NCBI GenBank assembly: GCA_002336245.1
Contig: DDDG01000023.1
Span: 1-64,000 of the forward strand
Length of the DNA stretch: 64,000 bases
DNA from: Flavobacteriales bacterium UBA1986
Lineage (GTDB): Bacteria; Bacteroidota; Bacteroidia; Flavobacteriales_G; Salibacteraceae
Direction of reading: 5' to 3'
Below, piece by piece: positions 54,223-63,127 of this stretch (within the stretch, counting starts at the first letter, position 1; each line of letters begins with the position of its first letter). A program made the position numbers and the translations under genes. The notes under the pieces were generated by a model. The model did no database searches. It was not told the origin of the DNA and worked only from the letters and a program-made list of their open reading frames with translations.

Positions 54223-56364
54223 ATGACCAGCTCAATTAAAAGATTCAGTCTATTATTTTCTCTTTTTGTCATCGCCTTCTACTCGCTTAGGTTTTCGAGC
54301 AATCCACCCATCGACAGAACGAATCGAGCTGGGTCGAATTGCACTGGCTGTCATGCTGGCTCTTTAAATCCGAGTGGGGGATCGGTAAACCTATCTGGCC
54401 TAAACCAATACTACCCAGGCAGAACATACAACCTCTCCTTAAATCAAACTGGAGGAAGCACTTATGGATTTGAAATGACTTCGGTTCGCAATTCAAATAC
54501 AAATACTGGTGCAGGCAGCTTCAGCTCAAGTACTGGTATTGGGGTTAGTGTTCAAAGTGGCAGATCATATGCCTATCATTCACCAAAAAAAAGTTCTGGT
54601 TCTTGGACAATCTCGTGGACCGCTCCAACAACGAACGTAGGGGACATTACTTTCTATTTAGCCGCTGTTTCAGCAAATGGAATTGGTGGAAATTCGGGAG
54701 ATAAAACCTACACTCAAACATTGAATATTAACGCATTAAATTTAATTAGTTACGCTGTGAATACAACGCCTCCAACCTGTGTAGGTGATTCAAACGGAAC
54801 GGCATTAGTTACGACACCAAGCGGAGGTGCTGGCGCACCGTACCTATATGCCTGGAGTGGAGGGATTTCTAGCACGTCAAATATCGCCACTAGTCTTACT
54901 TCGGGATCTTATAGTGTTACTGTGGAGGACAATGCTGGTAATGAAGAAATTAAAAACTTCACTATAGGTGCAGGAACTACCATTCTATCTGGTGCAACAA
55001 GCGCAGCCTCTATTTGTGGTGATTCAACGGGGAGCATCTATTTAAATCCCAGTGCAGGCTCTTCTCCATATTCCTTTGAATGGGGAAATGGTGATACAAT
55101 AGATTCGCTCGTGAATTTGTCTGCTGGACAATATCACTTCACCATTACAGATGCAAACGGCTGTATTAAACAAGACCAAAAGCTGGTTGGAGTATCTGGG
55201 TCAAATCTTCAATTCGATAAAACTACTTTACCAGACTATTGTGGACAGAGCAATGGGATGATGGCTGTTTCAAATATTACTGGAAATATTGGCCCACTTA
55301 GCTATCTATGGTCCAATGGAGGCTTAACCGATTCCGTTTTTAATGTGAGTGGGGGAGTGTATTTTGTCACAATTCAAGACAGCATCGGTTGTCAGGAAAC
55401 CTTTACTGATACTGTGCAAAGTTCTATAAGTCTGAGTTATGTTGATTTCACCTCTGAAAGCGATGCCTGTCAAGCGGGTATAGGAAGCTTGAGTTTGGAT
55501 TCGAGTTCTGGTGAAGTAGGTGCATTCAATTTCAATTGGAGTAATGGATCCAATGGTCAAATAGACAGTTTAGGAGGCCTCACTGCAGGTGTTTATACGG
55601 TGACGGTCACAGACAGCCTCGGTTGCAGCTTAATCAGAAGTCTGACTGTTTTAGATAATCAATCACCGGAGGTAGAACTATTGGCGACAAATCTGAGTTG
55701 TTTTGAAGACAGTTCTGGAAAGGTTCAGAGTTCCATCGCGAGTGGCACGCCACCATTCAGCTATTTATGGAGTAATGGTCGTCAGACAGATAGTATTTCA
55801 GGATTGGAGAGTGGAACATTTATAGTCACCGTAACCGACTCCCTGAATTGCATGTCCATCGATACGGCTATACTCATCGAACCAAGTGCTATTGTCGTAG
55901 ACAGTATTTTGAGCGCTGCGAGTGATGCTTTATTGTGCGATGGAAGTTTGGAAGTTTTTGCTCAAGGAGGTACAGGTATTCTAAGCTACCAATGGGATGA
56001 TCCAGCGCAAAGCACAATCACAAATCCAACGAATCTTTGTCCTGGAGTTTATCAAGTAGTCATTCAAGATGAAAACGAATGTGAGCTTGTTCGTCAGGAG
56101 GAAGTAGGCCAACTTCCAACGAGTATCCTTGAGCTTCAGAATGAGTTGAGTTTGAACCAAAATGGTGGAATCATTGAAATTCATGGACTGGAAGGAAATG
56201 GTTCTATTTGCAGATTATATGACATCCAAGGACGAAAAATACTGGAGGAAAACATTTCAGCCAAAATCGGTGTTGTTTCCCTTGAAGAAAGACACTCTGG
56301 TGTCTATTTGATAGAAATCAGGAATGAAAAGTTTCGTGAAGTATTTAAAGTGTATCACCCTTAG
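54223..56364 (+). CDS. SprB-repeat T9SS-sorted protein with choice-of-anchor/CxxCH N-terminal domain
   Basis: 713 aa surface protein. N-terminal hydrophobic signal (about 8-22), then a reelin-like choice-of-anchor V domain (residues about 29-165) that opens with NRAGSNCTGCHAG, a CxxCH motif at 40-44 typical of covalent haem sites. Six SprB-type repeats follow from about 168 to 630, with recurring SYLWSNG..TDSV and GVYTVTVTDSLGC, as in the gliding adhesin SprB and other extracellular flavobacterial proteins. The end is a T9SS sorting domain (CRLYDIQGRKILEENIS... HSGVYLIEIRN). Adhesion or matrix binding on the cell surface is the likely role. Confidence 0.82.
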   Translation: MTSSIKRFSLLFSLFVIAFYSLRFSSNPPIDRTNRAGSNCTGCHAGSLNPSGGSVNLSGLNQYYPGRTYNLSLNQTGGSTYGFEMTSVRNSNTNTGAGSFSSSTGIGVSVQSGRSYAYHSPKKSSGSWTISWTAPTTNVGDITFYLAAVSANGIGGNSGDKTYTQTLNINALNLISYAVNTTPPTCVGDSNGTALVTTPSGGAGAPYLYAWSGGISSTSNIATSLTSGSYSVTVEDNAGNEEIKNFTIGAGTTILSGATSAASICGDSTGSIYLNPSAGSSPYSFEWGNGDTIDSLVNLSAGQYHFTITDANGCIKQDQKLVGVSGSNLQFDKTTLPDYCGQSNGMMAVSNITGNIGPLSYLWSNGGLTDSVFNVSGGVYFVTIQDSIGCQETFTDTVQSSISLSYVDFTSESDACQAGIGSLSLDSSSGEVGAFNFNWSNGSNGQIDSLGGLTAGVYTVTVTDSLGCSLIRSLTVLDNQSPEVELLATNLSCFEDSSGKVQSSIASGTPPFSYLWSNGRQTDSISGLESGTFIVTVTDSLNCMSIDTAILIEPSAIVVDSILSAASDALLCDGSLEVFAQGGTGILSYQWDDPAQSTITNPTNLCPGVYQVVIQDENECELVRQEEVGQLPTSILELQNELSLNQNGGIIEIHGLEGNGSICRLYDIQGRKILEENISAKIGVVSLEERHSGVYLIEIRNEKFREVFKVYHP

Positions 56365-56947
56365 TTCAATCATCGCATTCCCAATGTTCGGACTTGCCCA
56401 AGCCGATTGGGAACTTAAGAAGGATGATGAAGGCATTCAAGTGTTTGTCAAGAATCAAACGAGCAGCGACTTCAAAGCCTTTAAGGCTCAAACCAAGCTC
56501 TCATGAGAGAAGGAAGTAATTCTTGACATTCTAAAACGAGTGGAGGGATATCCCGACTTATTTCCTGACACTGAAGATTCGCGTTTGATCAAAATTGAAA
56601 AAAATGGTGATATAATACACTACTCTAGAACCAAAGCCCCGTGGCCTGTTTCTGATCGAGACGGTACTTATCGCTCACACTTTTCAAGCGAGGGAAACAC
56701 ATCGACGGTTCGACTAGAAACAGTTTCTGGCTTAGTGGATGAGAAAGAGGGAGTTGTCCGAATTTTAGATTCGGAGGCCATCTGGACCTTGAAAGAACTT
56801 GGAAACAAACAAATCGAATTGGTTTATGAAGTCTATGCGAACCCAAATGGGTCTATCCCCGCTTGGCTTGTGAACTCCGCTGCCATCAGCCTTCCCTTTG
56901 AAACTCTCGTCAACATGAAAGACTTGGTTCTTGAAAGATCGGAGTAG
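56324..56947 (+). pseudogene. START-domain (SRPBCC) exported protein, interrupted by an in-frame TGA
   Basis: Starts inside the preceding gene (41-base overlap) with a signal peptide (ITLSSIIAFPMFGLAQA). The START-like sequence WELKKDDEGIQVFVKNQTSSDF... KAQTKLS then meets TGA at 56504-56506. The same frame goes on with EKEVILDILKRVEGYPDLFPD, KAPWPVSDRDGTYR and NPNGSIPAWLVNSAAISLPFETLVNMK, a normal START C-terminal half. Together about 207 codons. The original codon at the stop is not certain (TGG, CGA and AGA are all one change away). Expected role if repaired: periplasmic lipid or hydrophobic-ligand binding. Confidence 0.85.
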
Positions 56948-57029
56948 GCAGCCTTTAAAAAGATTCTTCGTGGAATTTGCACTTGACTCAGCAATGATGG
57001 ATATTAGTGCGAATTAAAACTCGCCCTAA

Positions 57030-58568
57030 ATGAAGACGTTCTTTTTTATCGCTGCTCCTGTTCTAGTTATCGGTATTGGCGTTCTGAGCATCTGGTTTCC
57101 AAACGCTCTGTGGTGGTACATTTTGGTCGGTCCCTTGGTATTAATTGGCCTAATAGACACCATTCAAGCCAAGCAAGCCATACGTCGCAATTATCCCATC
57201 ATAGGGCATTTCAGATACCTCTTGGAATCTGTTCGACCAGAGATCATGCAATACTTTGTTGAAACGGATACAGAGGGAAGACCTTTCAACAGGATTTGGA
57301 GAACCATGATTTACCAGCGAGCCAAGAACCAAAGGGATACCACCCCTTTTGGAACACAAATGAACGTGTATGACGCTGGTTATGAATGGTTGGAACACTC
57401 CATGTATCCCGTAGCTTCAGAGCAAATTTGGGCTGACCCAAGGGTTTTTGTAGGTGGACCTGATTGCAAGAAACCTTATCTAGCTTCCATGCTAAATGTT
57501 TCGGCAATGAGCTTTGGCTCCTTGAGCAAAAACGCCATTGAAGCCTTGAACTGGGGTGCTAAAAAAGAAGGCTTTGCTCACAATACCGGGGAAGGTTCAA
57601 TCAGTCCGCACCACCTCAAACATGGCGGTGATTTAATCTGGCAGATAGGAACGGGTTATTTTGGATGTAGAACGCAAGACGGAAAGTTCCATCCAGAAAA
57701 ATTTCGTGAGAAAGCTACCATGGAGGAAGTGAAGATGATTGAAATCAAACTTTCTCAAGGAGCGAAACCTGGTCATGGAGGAATACTTCCGGCGTCAAAA
57801 AATACTCCTGAAATTGCAGCAATTAGAGGTGTTGAACCATATACAGCAGTTCATTCACCGCCCATGCACTCTGCATTTCATGACGCCAAGGGACTCATGA
57901 ACTTCATAAAAGAGTTGAGAGAGCTAAGTGGTGGAAAGCCAATTGGATTTAAATTGTGTTTGGGTAGGAGAGAAGAGTTCGACGAAATTACCCAGGCAAT
58001 GATTACCACTGGAATTAAGCCCGATTTCATCACGGTTGATGGAGGAGAAGGAGGGACGGGTGCTGCTCCTGTAGAATTTTCAAATTCTTTAGGAACTCCG
58101 ATGCGCGACGCGCTTCACTATGTGCACAATCAGCTGCTGGGCTACGATCTCAAGAAAGACATTCGACTCATTGCTTCTGGGAAAATCATTTCTGGCTTTC
58201 ACATTGCCCGTGCCATTGCTATGGGGGCCGATCTCTGCAACAGCGCTCGCGCCATGATGATTTCCATTGGTTGCATACAAGCCCTGAAATGCAACTCCAA
58301 TGAGTGTCCGACTGGAGTGGCAACGCAAAACCCCAAGCTCTATGGAGGTTTGGACGTAAAAAATAAGGCCGAACGCGCGGCCAACTTCCATCGCAACACC
58401 ATGGAAAGCTTTGTGCATCTCATGGCTGCAGCTGGCTTTAGAACTCCCGACGAATGTCAACCAAAGCACATTCATCGTAGGGTTTCAATGCTGGATACCA
58501 TGACATACGAAGAATTGTATCCTTCAGTGAAAACTGGTGCTTTTCTCGGAGTTGAAATGAAGCAGTAA
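57030..58568 (+). CDS. FMN-binding glutamate-synthase-like protein
   Basis: 512 aa. N-terminal membrane helix pair (about 2-45), then the glutamate synthase central/FMN domain: MLNVSAMSFGSLSKNAIEALN, HNTGEGSISPHH, GTGYFGCRTQDGKF, KLSQGAKPGHGGILPASKNTPEIAAIRG, PDFITVDGGEGGTGAAP and RLIASGKIISGFHIARAIAMGADLCNSARAMMISIGCIQALKCNSNECPTGVATQ. The last segment carries the Cys residues that bind the 3Fe-4S cluster in GltB. No glutaminase domain is present, so it is not a full GOGAT; this membrane-linked subfamily has no settled reaction. Confidence 0.9.
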   Translation: MKTFFFIAAPVLVIGIGVLSIWFPNALWWYILVGPLVLIGLIDTIQAKQAIRRNYPIIGHFRYLLESVRPEIMQYFVETDTEGRPFNRIWRTMIYQRAKNQRDTTPFGTQMNVYDAGYEWLEHSMYPVASEQIWADPRVFVGGPDCKKPYLASMLNVSAMSFGSLSKNAIEALNWGAKKEGFAHNTGEGSISPHHLKHGGDLIWQIGTGYFGCRTQDGKFHPEKFREKATMEEVKMIEIKLSQGAKPGHGGILPASKNTPEIAAIRGVEPYTAVHSPPMHSAFHDAKGLMNFIKELRELSGGKPIGFKLCLGRREEFDEITQAMITTGIKPDFITVDGGEGGTGAAPVEFSNSLGTPMRDALHYVHNQLLGYDLKKDIRLIASGKIISGFHIARAIAMGADLCNSARAMMISIGCIQALKCNSNECPTGVATQNPKLYGGLDVKNKAERAANFHRNTMESFVHLMAAAGFRTPDECQPKHIHRRVSMLDTMTYEELYPSVKTGAFLGVEMKQ

Positions 58569-58599
58569 AGCTTCTGTCAATTAATGCGCTAACGCTATT

Positions 58600-59564
58600 A
58601 TGGAAAAAATGAAGGCCGCAGTGCGCAGATCCTATGGATTCCCAAAAATTATTCAGCTCGAAGAGATTGAAAAGCCTGTACCGGGAGAAGGTGAAGTCTT
58701 AATCAAAGTTCACGCCACCTCTGTAAATCGAACAGATTGTGCCAATCTCACGGCACAACCTTTCATCATGCGTTTTGTGCTGGGCTTTCTGAAGCCCAAA
58801 AAAATCATTCTTGGGACCGACTTTGCTGGAGAAATTGTAGCGCTTGGAAAAGACATCCAAGACTTTCAGCTGAATGATCGCGTATTTGGATTTACCGACA
58901 CTGGATTGGAATCGCAAGCTGAATTCTTGACCCTTGAGCCAAAAGGAAATCTCTTAAGCATTCCTGCAAGCATTGGATATCGGGAAGCAGCAGCAAGCTT
59001 GGAATGAGCACATTATGGCTATAGTTTCATCCATAAATCGAATATTCAGTCTGGACAAAGCATACTCATCAATGGTGCAAGCGGCGGCATTGGATCTGCT
59101 CTCCTTCAATTTGCAGCACAACTTGATGTTCACATTACTGCCACTTGCAGCACAAAAAATATTGATCTCATTAAATCACTAGGTGCGGATAAGGTGTACG
59201 ACTATAGCCGCGAAGATTTCACAAAAGATGCTGAGAAATACGATTTCATATTTGATGCCGTAGGGAAGAGCAGCTTTGAAAATGCGAATCATTGCTCAAG
59301 AACAATGGAGTTTACATCTCCTCGGAATTGGGGGCCTTCGGACAAAACTTATTTTTCGCCCTTACTTCCAAATGGAGAAGCAAGAAAGTAATCTTCCCAA
59401 TTCCTTACAATGTTTCAGAAACTCTCCCTTACATAAAGGAGATCCTGTTGTCGGGTAAATACAAGCCAGTCATTGATCGTGAATATTCATTGGATTCTAT
59501 TGCAGAGGCATATCAATATGTGATTTCAGGACAGAAAACTGGAAGTGTTGTCATCAATGTCTAA
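58600..59564 (+). pseudogene. NAD(P)-dependent quinone reductase / zinc-free alcohol dehydrogenase, with a stop and a frameshift
   Basis: MDR-family reductase (about 321 codons). N-terminal GroES-like half: LEEIEKPVPGEGEVLIKVHATSVNRTDC, FAGEIVALGKD. At 59005-59007 TGA follows REAAASLE, where homologues have Gly of the EGAHYA motif, so GGA to TGA. The same frame then has the Rossmann loop NGASGGIGSALLQFAAQL up to VGKSSFE. There, at 59279-59282, a run of four A should be five: with one more A the text reads FEKCESLLKNNGVYISSE and continues to the stop at 59564. Two independent lesions make this the most secure pseudogene in the window. Confidence 0.92.
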
Positions 59565-59636
59565 AAAGCGTAATCCAAAACACTCTTCAATAAAACTTCG
59601 GCGAAAGTTGCAAATCAGCTGTATATTTAGTGGGCT

Positions 59637-60110
59637 ATGACTTCCTCATTTGAAAGTGCACTGGGAACCATTTACATCACGACGAGCGATGAGGCTGTGC
59701 GTGCCATCTCTTTCAATCCAAAGCAATCCTTCGATTCTCCATTAACTCGGGTGCATCGCGCTTTCAGGCGTCAGATCAAAGAGTATTTCGAGGGAAAACG
59801 TAAAGTATTTGATTTGGGTCTTGATTTAGAAGGAACTCCCTTTCAAAAGGAAGTTTGGAAAATCACCTCTAGAATTCCCTTTGGTGAAACTCGAACGTAT
59901 CGCGACATCGCGAAGCAGTTGGGAGATGTGAAGAAAAGTCGTGCTGTTGGGCATGCCTTAGGTTTAAACCCCATTCTGATTGTTGTTCCTTGCCATCGAG
60001 TTATTGGAGAAGACGGCAAACTTCATGGATATGCCGGAGGCAAGCGAAGAAAGCAATGGTTGCTCAACCGAGAATATGAAATCTTGAGTGGTCAAACCAG
60101 TCTCTTTTAA
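59637..60110 (+). CDS. ogt: Methylated-DNA-protein-cysteine methyltransferase
   Basis: 157 aa suicide repair protein that takes the methyl from O6-methylguanine onto its own Cys. The active site PCHRV is in NPILIVVPCHRVIGEDGKLHGYAGG (Cys near residue 122), with the helix-turn-helix ETRTYRDIAKQL and the Asn hinge upstream (GLNP). The length fits Ogt/C-terminal Ada type. With the AlkC-like protein it covers two kinds of alkylation damage. A weak TATATTTA box precedes it. Confidence 0.94.
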   Translation: MTSSFESALGTIYITTSDEAVRAISFNPKQSFDSPLTRVHRAFRRQIKEYFEGKRKVFDLGLDLEGTPFQKEVWKITSRIPFGETRTYRDIAKQLGDVKKSRAVGHALGLNPILIVVPCHRVIGEDGKLHGYAGGKRRKQWLLNREYEILSGQTSLF

Positions 60111-60335
60111 ACTTCATTTCTGAAAGCTTTAGCAAAGTCTGAAAGCTGGTCTATTCTGGATAGACCGCTGCTAGGTCTAGAGTTGAAGAAAATGAATTTT
60201 TCATTCCAAATTCCAGTAGTTTTGACAAATGAATTTATCCCAGTAAATTCTGATAAAAGAAGGCCTGCTAGATGCGAAAAGTCTCGTTCAAGTTTAAGAC
60301 GAACAAGTAGCGTTCGCAGCTGTTTCCCAAACTAA

Positions 60336-62792
60336 ATGATGATTCCAAGTTTTATCACCCGAGGAGGTTTGTTTTTGTTTTGCGTCCTTCAATTGCTTCA
60401 CTTGGCCTCCAACGCGCAAGGACGTAGGCCATATGTTTGGGAAGAAGATGTTGAGGAGAACACCACAGTATTGGGAAAAGTCATCGACGGACAAAACGCC
60501 GCACTTCCATTTGTAAACGTTGCATTCTACCAGCTCAGGGATTCTTCTCTTTCAGCTGGAACAACCAGTGATGAGAGTGGCCGGTTCCGAATTGAACTTC
60601 CAGAAGGCGAGTATTTCACGCGCCTAACTTTTTTATCCTACCAGGGTCTTAGTCTTCCCTCCATGAAACTCTCGGGAGGTGAAAAGGATTTGGGAATACT
60701 GGTAATGACTCTCGATGCGGAACAGTTGGACGCAGTAACCATCGAAGCTGAAAAGGCCGAAATGGAACTGCACATGGACAAACGCGTGTTTAACGTTGAA
60801 CAAAACATGGTGAGTAGAGGTTCCAACGCAGCTCAACTCCTAGACAATCTGCCTTCTGTAACGGTCGATGTCGAAGGAAATGTGAGTCTTCGTGGTAGTC
60901 AGAATGTGCGGATTTTAGTCGACGGTCGTCCATCTGGTTTGGTGGGATTGTCGAGCACAGAAGCCTTGAGGCAATTGCAGTCAAGTCAGGTAGAACGGGT
61001 AGAGGTGATTACAAACCCTTCGGCGCGCTACGATGCAGAAGGTGAGGTTGGCATCATCAATATTGTTTTGAAGGAAGAAAAGCGTACTGGTTTCAACGGT
61101 TCTTTTGAGTTGAGAACCGGCGAACCCGCGAATCATGGTGCAAGTGCCAATCTGAATTACCGGACGCAGAAGTCGACCTTCTTTGGTTCTTACGGAGCGT
61201 TTTACAGAAGAAGGCCAGGCACGGGTGCTTCCGAGCAAAGTTTTACTTACCCCGACACTTCATTCAGTTACGACCGTCAGGAAGAACACAACCGGGGTGG
61301 CTGGAATCAAATGGCAGGTGCAGGTGTCGATCATAAGTTGGCCGAAAAGGCAAGCATTTCGCTTTCTGGTTTGTACAGAAGGTCGGATGGAGATCATTAC
61401 ACCGAGTTGGATTATCTGGATTACAACGAAGAAGGAGATTTAGTGCGCTCAGTAAAAAGAAGAGAAGATGAGACGGATTATGATGAGACGAAGGAGGTGA
61501 ATGTCAACTTCGAAAAGAAATACGCTCAGAAGGACCGCAAATGGACCATCGATCTAAAGTATATGCTCTCCGGTGAAGTAGAGGAGGCTTTCATTGAAGA
61601 GAGAAGTCCAGAAATAGGATACGTCGAACTTGATCAAAGAACCTTTGCCGATGAACTTCAAGAACTATACTTCTTTCAATCCGACTACATACATCCTGTT
61701 GGAAAGGCTGGGAAATTTGAAACTGGGGTTCGAGGGTCGATTAAAACCCTCGACTTGAAGTTTACGCTTGAAAACCAACTGACCGACGAAAGCTGGGAGA
61801 TCGACAATCGCTTCAATAATTTCCTGATTTACAAGGAAGACATCTACGCGGCCTACGCTATGTATGGAAATAAGCACCACAATTGGTCATATCAACTTGG
61901 TTTGCGTGCAGAGTATTCAAACATCTCCACCGAGTTGGTTGAAACCGGGGATTTCAACCCACGGGATTACCTCAATTTATTCCCATCGGCGCACTTTTCA
62001 TATGAGCTGAAGAAAAAGACCTTCCTGCAGTTTTCCTATAGCAGACGCATTCGACGTCCGAATCATTGGTGGTTGGTGCCCTTCTTTGGTTTCTCCGATA
62101 ACCGAAATTTCCGATCTGGTAACCCCGACCTCGATCCACAGTACATTCATTCGATGGAGACCACCTTATTGAAGAGAAACAGAAAGGGCTCCATCATGGG
62201 AAGCATTTACTACAGGCACACCGACAACAATATGGAACGCATCATTTTCAGCGACGACAATGGATTCACTAGAAGTTTGCCCGTAAACCTTGGACAAGGA
62301 AACTCCATCGGCCTTGAGTCAAACGCAAATCTCCGCTTAAAGAAATGGTGGACTGTAAGTGCTAATTGGAATGGATTTTATGAGACTGCTCGTGGTACTT
62401 ACGAAGATGTATTGTATACCAATGAAACCTTTGCATGGACTGGCCGCTTTAATACCAAGTGGAATTTAAAGAAACTCTATAGCCTTCAAAGCAATTTCAA
62501 TTACCGTTCTGCCGCGAATACAAACCAAGGGCGAAGATTACCTCTTTATTCCTGGGATGCTGCCGCATCGATTGATGTGTTGAATTCAAAAGGAACCCTT
62601 TCTTTCAATGCTAGAGATATATTGAACAGCCGAAAGAGGAGAGACATTGTTGAAGGTGCCAACTTTAGGACTGAATCATCGAGACAGTGGATGTCGCGGA
62701 GTTTCACTCTTACCTTTAATTATCGCATCAATCAGCAAAAAGAACGTCAAGCTTCAGGGAAAGGAGATTTCGATGGAGGGATGGATGAGTAG
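60336..62792 (+). CDS. TonB-dependent receptor-type outer-membrane protein
   Basis: 818 aa. Signal peptide (ending SNAQ), then a carboxypeptidase-regulatory-like domain (residues about 45-125; VLGKVIDGQNAALPFVNVAFYQLRDSS, GTTSDESGRFRIELPEGEYF). A plug follows (about 135-255; LLDNLPSVTVDVEGNVSLRGSQNVRILVDG, VERVEVITNPSARYDAEGEVGIINIVLK), then an outer-membrane beta-barrel to the C-terminus (FSYSRRIRRPNHWWLVPF, SGNPDLDPQYIHSMETTL). It imports a large ligand across the outer membrane; the substrate is not visible. No SusD partner is adjacent. Either of two adjacent ATGs (60336, 60339) could start it. Confidence 0.93.
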   Translation: MMIPSFITRGGLFLFCVLQLLHLASNAQGRRPYVWEEDVEENTTVLGKVIDGQNAALPFVNVAFYQLRDSSLSAGTTSDESGRFRIELPEGEYFTRLTFLSYQGLSLPSMKLSGGEKDLGILVMTLDAEQLDAVTIEAEKAEMELHMDKRVFNVEQNMVSRGSNAAQLLDNLPSVTVDVEGNVSLRGSQNVRILVDGRPSGLVGLSSTEALRQLQSSQVERVEVITNPSARYDAEGEVGIINIVLKEEKRTGFNGSFELRTGEPANHGASANLNYRTQKSTFFGSYGAFYRRRPGTGASEQSFTYPDTSFSYDRQEEHNRGGWNQMAGAGVDHKLAEKASISLSGLYRRSDGDHYTELDYLDYNEEGDLVRSVKRREDETDYDETKEVNVNFEKKYAQKDRKWTIDLKYMLSGEVEEAFIEERSPEIGYVELDQRTFADELQELYFFQSDYIHPVGKAGKFETGVRGSIKTLDLKFTLENQLTDESWEIDNRFNNFLIYKEDIYAAYAMYGNKHHNWSYQLGLRAEYSNISTELVETGDFNPRDYLNLFPSAHFSYELKKKTFLQFSYSRRIRRPNHWWLVPFFGFSDNRNFRSGNPDLDPQYIHSMETTLLKRNRKGSIMGSIYYRHTDNNMERIIFSDDNGFTRSLPVNLGQGNSIGLESNANLRLKKWWTVSANWNGFYETARGTYEDVLYTNETFAWTGRFNTKWNLKKLYSLQSNFNYRSAANTNQGRRLPLYSWDAAASIDVLNSKGTLSFNARDILNSRKRRDIVEGANFRTESSRQWMSRSFTLTFNYRINQQKERQASGKGDFDGGMDE

Positions 62793-63127
62793 GCAGAATA
62801 GAAAAACCCACCTGAATTCAAGTGGGTCGTTAGGGATGTTTATTTGGTCGCTCTTCAAATCATAAAAAGAGCTTAGTTACCTCCGTTGATCACAAAGAGA
62901 AATGAATTCGTTCAGAAGTTGCTTCGTAAAGCTTTCATCTGTAAGAATTTCCGTTCAATGCCCATCAGCAGGAATAATCGACTATTTGTCGATGGAAATC
63001 GAAGTCTAAAGTCTATACTTTCAAAGCTTTAGGCATAAATTGAAAATTATCGTAGAACTTTGATTCTGCAATTGTTGTTAATATCGCTTGAAGAGCCATA
63101 TTTGTTATCTGGAATCAATCTAAATAA
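62793..63127. other. Intergenic region with hairpins and the promoter of the LuxR-type gene
   Basis: 335 bases without a gene. Just past the TonB receptor stop, ACCCAC (62806-62811) pairs with GTGGGT (62822-62827); there is a five-A run before it but no T run after, so it is a poor plus-strand terminator (it would work better on the minus strand). A second hairpin is GCTCTT/AAGAGC (62850-62872). The far end holds the promoter given at 63075-63104. The middle shows nothing recognisable. Confidence 0.4.
63075..63104 (+). promoter_or_regulatory. Promoter of the LuxR-type regulator gene
   Basis: TTG (63075-63077), 19 bases, then CATATTTG (63097-63104), one base from TAnnTTTG. Spacing and distance to the GTG start (23 bases) fit a Bacteroidota housekeeping promoter. 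Confidence 0.5.

Noticed and set aside
52932..56506. Stop-codon reassignment or selenocysteine insertion at the interrupted genes
   Set aside because: TAA, TAG and TGA are each involved, and intact genes in the window end with all three; no SECIS-like hairpin was evident after the TGA codons.
60148..60166. GGTCTAT/ATAGACC hairpin between ogt and the TonB receptor as a terminator
   Set aside because: The stem is only seven pairs and no T run follows; no clear role.
62647..62865. 72-codon plus-strand open frame at the end of the TonB receptor gene
   Set aside because: Out-of-frame shadow of the receptor's conserved C-terminus.
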